This document shows, in pieces, positions 5,918-10,972 of a DNA stretch of 10,972 bases. The first letter of the stretch is position 1; each line of letters starts with the position of its first letter. The DNA is taken from the NCBI GenBank assembly GCA_030150085.1, contig JASLGJ010000513.1:1-10972 (forward strand). Reading direction: 5' to 3'. Origin of the DNA: Candidatus Elarobacter sp. GTDB taxonomy: Bacteria > Vulcanimicrobiota > Vulcanimicrobiia > Vulcanimicrobiales > Vulcanimicrobiaceae. Below the pieces are notes generated by a model that made no database searches, was not told where the DNA came from, and was given only the letters and a program-made list of their open reading frames with translations. Both the position numbers and the translations under genes were made by a program.

Positions 5918-6616
5918 GTGAGCTCCACCCGACGAGAATTCCTAGGCGCCACCGCCGCGACGATCGCGGCGGCAGGCGCCTTCGCCGTCCCGGCCCGCGC
6001 CGCCGCGCAGAGCGCGAACCCCACCCAGGGGATGCCGTACGAGGCCTTCGTGGCCCGCGCGCGCGCGCCGTTCCGCCACAAGCAGGCCTTCCTGGCGACG
6101 CGCCCCAACGGCAACGTGTTCACCTACATGCGCAACTCGCTCAACGGCTACCAGTTCGGCTGGGGCGAGGGCCCGCGCACCCTGCACGCGGTCGCGATCA
6201 TGAACGGCCTGGGCGTGGCCCAGGGCGTGGGCGACGCGGGCTGGCGCAAGTACCGCCTGGCCGAGGTGCTGGCCGCGGCCGGGGCGCCGCTGCGCGGCAC
6301 CCCGCCCCAGGGCAACCCCTGGCTGCACGCGCCGGCCGGCCTGGTCCCCGACCAGACCTCGCAGAGCGCGCCCTTCAACATGGACGTCTCGGCCGAGACG
6401 CTGCAGCAGCGCGGCTGCGAGTTCTTCGTCTGCGACACGGCCATGATCACGCTCTCGATGGCGGTCGTCTCGGCCGGCGCGGGGCAGGACGTCGAGGCCG
6501 TCCACGCCGACCTGCGCGGGCTGCTCTTCTCGGGCGCGATGCTCGTGCCGTCGGGCGCCTCCTCGATGGACACGCTCCAACAAGAACACTTTACGTTCTA
6601 CGACGCGAACGTCTGA
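5918..6616 (+). CDS. Tat-exported protein, DsrE/DsrF-like C-terminal half
   Basis: A 232-residue protein from GTG-5918, which has a good ribosome-binding site. The N-terminus has a twin-arginine signal: S-T-R5-R6-E-F-L-G followed by an alanine-rich core and an ARA/AAA cleavage area near residues 26-30, so it is probably exported folded, perhaps with a cofactor. The rest resembles the DsrE family: an RTLHAVAIMNGLG helix start where such proteins have their first loop and helix, a C167-x4-C172 pair in GCEFFVCDTAMITL (equivalent to the G-x-x-F-x-V-C pattern of DsrE-like proteins), and LVPSGASSMDTLQ (209-221), matching the V-P-S-G ... L-Q ending typical of that family. DsrE-like proteins carry or transfer sulfur or act as small redox domains; Tat-exported members are of unknown role. 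The assignment is by motif memory, not by search. The last 26 bases overlap the end of the VanZ-like gene. Confidence 0.75.
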   Translation: MSSTRREFLGATAATIAAAGAFAVPARAAAQSANPTQGMPYEAFVARARAPFRHKQAFLATRPNGNVFTYMRNSLNGYQFGWGEGPRTLHAVAIMNGLGVAQGVGDAGWRKYRLAEVLAAAGAPLRGTPPQGNPWLHAPAGLVPDQTSQSAPFNMDVSAETLQQRGCEFFVCDTAMITLSMAVVSAGAGQDVEAVHADLRGLLFSGAMLVPSGASSMDTLQQEHFTFYDANV

Positions 6617-6998
6617 TGCGCGGCGCGCCGACCCCCAGCAGGCCGCCGAGCGCCCCGCACGCGACGTCCGCGGCGTTCCAGGCCAGGCTTTCACCCGCGC
6701 CGTGCCAGGCTTGGGCGATCTCGATCGCGCCCGAGTACGCGGCCACCAGCAGCGCCGCGCGCAGCACCGGCCGCGCGCTCGGCCCGAGCGCCTTGTCGGC
6801 GCTGAACCCGACCAGCGCGAAGGCGGCGATGCTGTACGCCTTGCGCAACAGCACGTGCCAGGATAGCGTTGGAGGAGAGGTGGCGTCGTACACCTCGTCG
6901 CTCGTCGCGGCCCAGAACAGCGCCGCCGCGACGAGCAGCGCGGCCGCCTTCCAGCCCCAGCTCGATCTCGCCGGTGACGTCCTATGATTCAGTCGCAT
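6591..6998 (-). CDS. VanZ-like membrane protein
   Basis: A 135-residue integral membrane protein on the minus strand. Four hydrophobic segments are visible: about 16-32, 48-65, 76-97 and 110-124. The AAYSGAIEIAQAW segment and the later WNAADVACGALGGLLG segment match the conserved I-E-x-x-Q and N-x-x-D-V-x-x-N/G-A-x-G pattern of the VanZ family. VanZ relatives affect glycopeptide tolerance in some Gram-positives and are common in exopolysaccharide/exosortase loci, where their role is not known. ATG-6998 is the only reasonable start before the first membrane segment; a GGAG lies three bases upstream. This puts its first 15 bases over the start of the OPX gene (6984), while its TAA end overlaps the Tat-protein gene by 26 bases. 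The C-terminus is short and Arg-rich. Confidence 0.75.
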   Translation of the reverse strand: MRLNHRTSPARSSWGWKAAALLVAAALFWAATSDEVYDATSPPTLSWHVLLRKAYSIAAFALVGFSADKALGPSARPVLRAALLVAAYSGAIEIAQAWHGAGESLAWNAADVACGALGGLLGVGAPRIRRSRRRT

Positions 6999-7970
6999 CC
7001 GCTCCGTGCTCTCGCCGCGGCTTCGCTCGCATTCCTCTTCGCCGCGGTGGCGGGACCCGCGTTCGCGCAAGAGGCCGAGCCGACCAACCCGGTCGTGCCG
7101 CTGCCGCTGCCCTCGGCCGCTCCGGCCACCCAGCCCGGGAGCGACGCGGTCACCCCCGTCAACGCGACCATCAGCCCGGGCGACCACCTGGCGATCGGGG
7201 TCTACAACGAGCCGTCCCTTACGAACACGGCGATCGTGCAGTCCGACGGCACGATCCAGTACAGCCTGATCGGGCGCGTCAAGCTGGCCGGGCTGACCCC
7301 GGTGCAGGCCCAGGAGACGCTCTCGCGGGCCTTCAGCCACTACCTGCGCCACCCGGTCGTGTCGGTCTCGATCGCCCAGCAGGGCGTGATCTCGGTGGTC
7401 GTGATGGGCAACGTGCGCGGCACCGGGCGCTACCAGATCCGCAGCGGCGCGCACGTCAGCGAGGCGATCGCGGCGGCGGGCGGGATCTCGCAGTTCAACG
7501 GCGGCTTCCCGACCGCGCGGGTGCTCGAGGGCGATGGCACGCTCCAAGTGGCCGACCTGCAGAAGCTGCTGCGCGGCGGTGACGCCAGCCAGAACGTTCC
7601 CGTCACCGACAACGCCATGGTCTACGTGACCGGGGCCGAGACGATCCGGGTCCAGGTGCTGGGCGCGGTGACGCGGCCCGGCAACGTGGACGTGTACGAG
7701 GGCGACCGGCTCTCGATGGCGCTGGCCCGGGCCGGCGCCGAGGCCCAGGTCAAGCCCGACCTCAACCACGTCTTCATCCGCCGCAAGGACGCGGCCACGG
7801 GCAAGTCGGTCTCCTACGAGATCGACATGTTCAAGGCGCTCAAGGGCGGCGACCCGCGCTACGACCCGATTCTCCAGAAGGACGACACGGTCTACGTGCC
7901 CGAGGCACGCCAGATCAACTCGACGACGATCGGTTTGCTGGGCATTCTCGGACGCATCGTCGGGCTGTAG
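6984..7970 (+). CDS. Outer-membrane polysaccharide export protein (OPX/Wza-like, SLBB domains)
   Basis: A 328-residue exported protein that should form the periplasm-spanning outer-membrane channel for capsule or exopolysaccharide. Residues 1-28 are a Sec signal peptide ending in PAFA; no lipobox Cys is present, unlike Wza itself. A Pro/Ala-rich spacer (30-60) is followed by the Poly_export domain, starting at ISPGDHLAIGVYNEP (63-77) and including the DGTIQYSLIGRVKLAGLT strand pair. Two SLBB domains follow: one beginning at VVVMGNVRGTGRYQI, the other at IRVQVLGAVTRPGNV and ending in KDDTVYVPEA. The C-terminus is a short hydrophobic, possibly amphipathic helix (TTIGLLGILGRIVGL) in the place of the barrel helix of Wza. 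ATG-6984 is chosen for the clean signal peptide; only a weak GGTGA precedes it. The Wzc-like gene follows 12 bases later. Confidence 0.93.
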   Translation: MIQSHPLRALAAASLAFLFAAVAGPAFAQEAEPTNPVVPLPLPSAAPATQPGSDAVTPVNATISPGDHLAIGVYNEPSLTNTAIVQSDGTIQYSLIGRVKLAGLTPVQAQETLSRAFSHYLRHPVVSVSIAQQGVISVVVMGNVRGTGRYQIRSGAHVSEAIAAAGGISQFNGGFPTARVLEGDGTLQVADLQKLLRGGDASQNVPVTDNAMVYVTGAETIRVQVLGAVTRPGNVDVYEGDRLSMALARAGAEAQVKPDLNHVFIRRKDAATGKSVSYEIDMFKALKGGDPRYDPILQKDDTVYVPEARQINSTTIGLLGILGRIVGL

Positions 7971-7971
7971 G

Positions 7972-7977
7972 AAAGGA
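7972..7977 (+). promoter_or_regulatory. Ribosome-binding site, Wzc-like gene
   Basis: AAAGGA in the 12-base gap after the OPX stop, five bases before the ATG at 7983. Confidence 0.65.
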
Positions 7978-7982
7978 TTCCG

Positions 7983-10175
7983 ATGTACGAACCCCAGCGC
8001 CTGAGCGGCGGCACCATCCCGCTTGCCACCGCCGTCCACCGCCACGCTCCCGAGTTCGACCCGGCCGCGGTCTGGCAGGTGTTCGTGGGCACCCTGGTGC
8101 GCCGGCGGGCGCTCTTCGCGGCGATCTTCCTGGGCGTGCTGGGAATGGTCGCGCTGGTCACCTTCACGACGCACAAGAAATACACCGTCGAGGCCAAGCT
8201 GATCGCGGGCAACTCCGCGCAGGTGGCGCAGAACGGGCAGAACGCGCAGACCAGCCTGCCGATCCTCAACGCGCTGCTGCTCTCGAACTCGGCCCAGTCG
8301 GCCGAGACCTACGCCGAGCAGATCAGCGAGACGCCGGTCGTGCAGCGCGTCATCGACGACCTGGACCTGAAGACCGACGTGCGCACGCTCAGCAGCGCGG
8401 TCAGCGTCAAGCCGGTCACCAACACCAACGTGCTCGCGCTCAGCGTCACCTGGAGCGACCCGCAGACCGCGGCCAAGATCGCCAACGACTTCGCGGCGGT
8501 GTTCGTGGCGCGCGAGGCGGAGCTGGTCTCGGGCCAGGCCAACAGCGCGCTGGACTTCCTCTCCAAGCAGCTCCCGATCGCGCAGCGCCGCCTGCTGCGC
8601 GCCGAGAGCAACTTGAGCAAATACGAGACCTCGCACAACATCGCCGACCTGAGCACGCAGACCACCAACACGGTCAACGCGGCGGGCGCGATCGACGCCA
8701 AGATCAACGCGATCCAGCTCGAGAAGCAGCAGGCCGACGCGCAGATCTCCTCGCTCACCGCGCAGCTCGCGCACATGAAGCCGGCCAGCGCGGGCGGGCA
8801 GAGCGTGACCCAGAACCCCGTCCTGCAGCAGCTGCGCACGCAGCTCGCCGGGCTCCAGGGCCAGCTCGCCAGCGCCGAGCAGCAGTACACCGACTCGCAC
8901 CCGACCGTGGTCAACCTCAAGAGCCAGATCGCGCAGCTGCAGAAGCAGATCGCGCGCACCCCGCCGACCATCGTCGCGGCGACCAACACGATCGCCAACC
9001 CGGTCTACCAGCAGCTCTCGCAGCAGCTCGGCCTGGCCCGCGCGACCAGCCAGAGCGACACCGCCCAGCTGGCCACCCTGGCCACCCAGCGCGCCGCGCT
9101 CAACCCGCAGCTCGCCGCGCTCCCGGGCGCCTCGGCCAAGCTGGCCGAGCTCAAGCGCGAGGCCAAGCTGGCGGAAGACGTGTACAGCGCGCTGCAGCAG
9201 AAGTACAACGACGCCAGCGTCTCGCGCGCCAGCGGGATCAGCGACGTCACCGTGACCCAGCCCGCCAGCGCGGCGCTGGCGACCAAGACCCCGCACACCG
9301 GGCTCAACCTGATCCTGGGCACGGTGGTCGGCCTGCTGCTCGCGCTGGGGATCGTGTTCCTGATCGACTGGTTCGACGGGCGCATCCGCGACGAGCGCGA
9401 CGTCGAGACCGACCTCTCGCTCCCGGTCCTGGCCTCGATCCCGCTGCTGCCCTCGGGCGACGGCGCGGGCGCGGTGCCGGCCACCGTGCGCAACGCGGAG
9501 CTCGAGTCGTACTACCAGCTCGTGCTGGCCATGCGCTACAGCAGCGACCGCCCCTTGCGCACCGTCACCGTCACGAGCCCCCTCAAGGGCGACGGCAAGT
9601 CGACCATCGCGAGCAACGTCGCGGCGGCCTTCGGCGAGATCGCGGTCTCGAGCATCGAGCGCGAGGCGCGCGTGCTGGTGATCGACGCCGACCTGCGCCG
9701 CCCCTCGCTGCACAAGAAGCTGGGCGTGCCCAACGACCTCGGCCTGAGCGACATCCTGGTCGGCCGGGCCGCCTTGAGCGAGTGCGTGCAGCGCACCGAG
9801 CGCCCGGGCGTCGACGTGCTGACCAGCGGCACGCACTCGCCCAACCCGATCAAGCTGCTGCAGTCCAACCGCTTCGACGCGCTGCTGCGCGAGGCGCGCG
9901 AGCGCTACGTGACCGTGATCGTCGACGCGCCGGCGCTGGTGCCGGTGTTCGACGCGGCGATCGTCGCGACCAAGACCGACGGCACGATCATGATCCTCTC
10001 GGCCGGCCAGACCGACATGCGCTCGACCCGCAAGGCGCTCGCGCGGCTGGAGGCGGTCGGGGTGGGCGACCTGGTCGGCACGGTCGTCAACCGCGCCACC
10101 GCGAAGGTCGAGGACTACAGCGACTACTTCGCGGTCGGCGCCGCCTCGGTGCCCAAAGAGCTGCCCGGCGCCTGA
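7983..10175 (+). CDS. Wzc-like polysaccharide co-polymerase / BY-kinase
   Basis: A 730-residue inner-membrane protein (PCP-2a type) that joins a Wzz-like chain-length domain to a cytoplasmic tyrosine autokinase and pairs with the OPX channel. First membrane helix about 43-61; long periplasmic part with Gln-rich coiled-coil segments (about 195-330) containing SHPTVVNLKSQI; a GNVR-like region (AELKREAKLAEDVYSALQQKY) before the second helix (about 441-462), which ends in DWFDGRIRDERDVE. Kinase motifs: Walker A SPLKGDGKST (532-541, K539), Walker A' IDADLRRP (567-574) and Walker B VIVDAPALVPVFDA (D648). Two features are odd. The ExxRxxR oligomer-interface motif before the ATP site reads E508-S-Y-Y511-Q-L-V514. 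The C-terminus has only two tyrosines (Y712 and Y715) instead of a tyrosine cluster. The length is typical. It is cotranscribed with the OPX gene. Polymer control is near certain; kinase activity is likely but not assured. Confidence 0.93.
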   Translation: MYEPQRLSGGTIPLATAVHRHAPEFDPAAVWQVFVGTLVRRRALFAAIFLGVLGMVALVTFTTHKKYTVEAKLIAGNSAQVAQNGQNAQTSLPILNALLLSNSAQSAETYAEQISETPVVQRVIDDLDLKTDVRTLSSAVSVKPVTNTNVLALSVTWSDPQTAAKIANDFAAVFVAREAELVSGQANSALDFLSKQLPIAQRRLLRAESNLSKYETSHNIADLSTQTTNTVNAAGAIDAKINAIQLEKQQADAQISSLTAQLAHMKPASAGGQSVTQNPVLQQLRTQLAGLQGQLASAEQQYTDSHPTVVNLKSQIAQLQKQIARTPPTIVAATNTIANPVYQQLSQQLGLARATSQSDTAQLATLATQRAALNPQLAALPGASAKLAELKREAKLAEDVYSALQQKYNDASVSRASGISDVTVTQPASAALATKTPHTGLNLILGTVVGLLLALGIVFLIDWFDGRIRDERDVETDLSLPVLASIPLLPSGDGAGAVPATVRNAELESYYQLVLAMRYSSDRPLRTVTVTSPLKGDGKSTIASNVAAAFGEIAVSSIEREARVLVIDADLRRPSLHKKLGVPNDLGLSDILVGRAALSECVQRTERPGVDVLTSGTHSPNPIKLLQSNRFDALLREARERYVTVIVDAPALVPVFDAAIVATKTDGTIMILSAGQTDMRSTRKALARLEAVGVGDLVGTVVNRATAKVEDYSDYFAVGAASVPKELPGA

Positions 10176-10182
10176 GCCGGGC
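10163..10182 (+). terminator. GC-rich hairpin across the Wzc-like stop codon
   Basis: A perfect seven-pair inverted repeat (GCCCGGC / GCCGGGC) around a six-base loop that contains the TGA stop at 10173-10175. A second weaker dyad (CGCCGC / GCGGCG, 10193-10209) holds the stop of the convergent gene in its loop. Neither is followed by a T-tract, so termination is only possible. Confidence 0.3.
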
Positions 10183-10200
10183 CGGGCGCGTGCGCCGCGT

Positions 10201-10972
10201 TCAGCGGCGGCGCGCCCGCACGAGCGCGAACAGCCCGTCGAGCGCGAGCGCCAAGCCGGCCGCGAAGACGGGGTAGAGCGGCAGCACGATGGTGCGCAGG
10301 CTGCCCAGCGGAACCGGGTCGCCCAGCACGCCGCCCAGGCTGCCGGCGACCGCGCCCAGGGCCAGCACGGCCTCGGGGCGGCGCCGCCGCCACAGCAGCG
10401 CCCCCAGCGCGAGCGGCGGAACGACCGCGCGGGCCGCGAGATAGCACGAGGTCGCGCCGGTGAGCACGACCGCCGAGGCGTACCAGCGCCAGAGCGGGTG
10501 GTGGGGCTCGTCGGCCAGCCCGAACGGGCGCGCGGCGGTGCGCAGGCGGCGCGACCAGGCGCTGTCGTCGGCGGCCTGCGCGGCGCGCACGCGGGCCAGG
10601 TGGGCGGCCGTCTCGGGCATCCCGGCGCGCGCCAGCTCCACGACCACCGCCCCGGTCGCGAGCCCGGCCAGCAGCGTGATGCCGCCCCCGCGCGCGAGCG
10701 CGCGCCGCTCGCGCCGCAGCACCCCCGACACCAGGAGCGCGGCGCCCGCGCCCAGCGGCAGGTAAGGCAGCGGGCGGGTGAACGAGAGCAGCCCGATCGC
10801 GCCGGCCAGCCCGGCCCAGCCGCGCCCCGTGCGCGCCACCCGCGCCGCGCCGTCGAGGGTCGCGGTCCAGAACAGCAGCGCCGGGGCGTCGGTCATCGCC
10901 AAGCCGGCGACCTGGCGCACCTGCGGCGCGCGCACGTACCACAGCGTCGCGAGCGCCGCCGCGGGCGGGCTC
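10201..10972 (-). CDS. Polytopic membrane protein, possible GT-C (GT39-like) glycosyltransferase, 5' part missing
   Basis: The minus-strand frame ends at a TGA (10203-10201) and is open to the right edge, showing 256 C-terminal residues. A GTG at 10935 exists, but the frame upstream still reads like coding sequence (AALATLWYVRAPQVR), so the gene most likely begins outside the window. Around eight hydrophobic segments alternate with short Arg-rich loops. LAMTDAPALLFWTATL resembles the segment following a periplasmic loop in ArnT/GT39-type enzymes (the T-D-x-P region), and SFTRPLPYLPLGAGAALL recalls the R-P of GT-C membrane helices. Such enzymes transfer a sugar from a polyprenyl-phosphate donor on the periplasmic side. 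The assignment rests on these short resemblances only; an unrelated polytopic protein is possible. It converges on the Wzc-like gene with 25 bases between stops. Confidence 0.6.
   Translation of the reverse strand, partial: SPPAAALATLWYVRAPQVRQVAGLAMTDAPALLFWTATLDGAARVARTGRGWAGLAGAIGLLSFTRPLPYLPLGAGAALLVSGVLRRERRALARGGGITLLAGLATGAVVVELARAGMPETAAHLARVRAAQAADDSAWSRRLRTAARPFGLADEPHHPLWRWYASAVVLTGATSCYLAARAVVPPLALGALLWRRRRPEAVLALGAVAGSLGGVLGDPVPLGSLRTIVLPLYPVFAAGLALALDGLFALVRARRR

Noticed and set aside
5056..6123. 355-codon minus-strand open frame opposite the secreted-protein gene
   Set aside because: Translation turns into Arg/Asp/Gly repeats opposite the Val/Ala/Pro linker; the plus-strand reading has a signal peptide and a ribosome-binding site.
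6841..6869. TTGCGC-N17-TAGCGT with a central GCACGTGC palindrome as a promoter for the OPX gene
   Set aside because: Only three of six consensus bases match in each box, and such matches are expected by chance; kept out of the feature list.
8550..8960. Repeated CAGCTC/GCGCAG-like words in the Wzc-like gene
   Set aside because: They follow from Gln/Leu/Ala-rich coiled-coil codons, not from a DNA repeat or CRISPR array; spacing is irregular.
6999..9836. Minus-strand open frame of more than 900 codons upstream of and continuous with the VanZ-like gene
   Set aside because: It lies opposite the OPX and Wzc-like genes and reads as Arg/Gly/Asp/Val-rich noise; lack of stops follows from high GC and the codon use of the real genes. 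Only its last 135 codons (6591-6998) look like a protein.
1..10972. Insertion sequences, tRNA or rRNA genes, CRISPR arrays
   Set aside because: No transposase-like protein, terminal inverted repeats with target duplications, tRNA cloverleaf or regular repeat-spacer pattern was seen on either strand.

Overview
The window is very GC-rich bacterial DNA (roughly 70% G+C by eye) with densely packed genes, frequent GTG starts and almost no spacer DNA; no gap between genes exceeds about 140 bases. A Wza-type outer-membrane polysaccharide export protein next to a Wzc-type co-polymerase/tyrosine kinase implies a double-membraned cell that makes a capsule or exopolysaccharide. GC content and the style of the proteins would fit a lineage such as Candidatus Eremiobacterota (WPS-2) or another deep GC-rich group, but this is only an impression; no rRNA, tRNA or other taxonomic marker is present.

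Layout. Left part (1-3013): the 5' part of a CelD/FemAB-like acyltransferase gene on the minus strand, cut by the window edge; a divergent GT4 glycosyltransferase gene (WbuB-like) on the plus strand; and a second GT4 gene on the minus strand that converges on it with a 64-base tail-to-tail overlap. Middle (3155-4982): a two-gene ABC-2 exporter operon (ATPase and permease, overlapping by 17 bases), divergent from the second glycosyltransferase and followed by a long imperfect hairpin. Next (5107-6616): two exported proteins of unclear role, one Sec-dependent with a Val/Ala/Pro-rich linker, the other with a twin-arginine signal and a C-terminal half resembling the DsrE/DsrF fold. A small VanZ-like membrane protein gene (6591-6998, minus) overlaps a neighbour at both ends. 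Right part (6984-10175): the export/polymerisation pair, an OPX (Wza-like) protein followed 12 bases later by a 730-residue Wzc-like protein. At the right edge is the 3' part of a polytopic membrane protein gene on the minus strand, possibly a GT-C (GT39-like) glycosyltransferase.

Together the genes suggest an exopolysaccharide or capsule locus: cytoplasmic GT4 enzymes build the repeat unit, the CelD-like enzyme may decorate it or make a companion product, Wzc controls chain length and gates export, and Wza forms the outer-membrane exit. The ABC-2 exporter is a separate route that may move another product. No Wzx flippase, Wzy polymerase, Wzb phosphatase or priming transferase is visible here; they would have to lie outside the window.

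The most notable points are the two uncharacterised exported proteins inside the locus, the ABC ATPase whose switch histidine is replaced by asparagine, the Wzc-like kinase lacking the ExxRxxR interface motif and a tyrosine-rich tail, the nested overlapping gene ends, and the 17-base-pair hairpin after the ABC operon.
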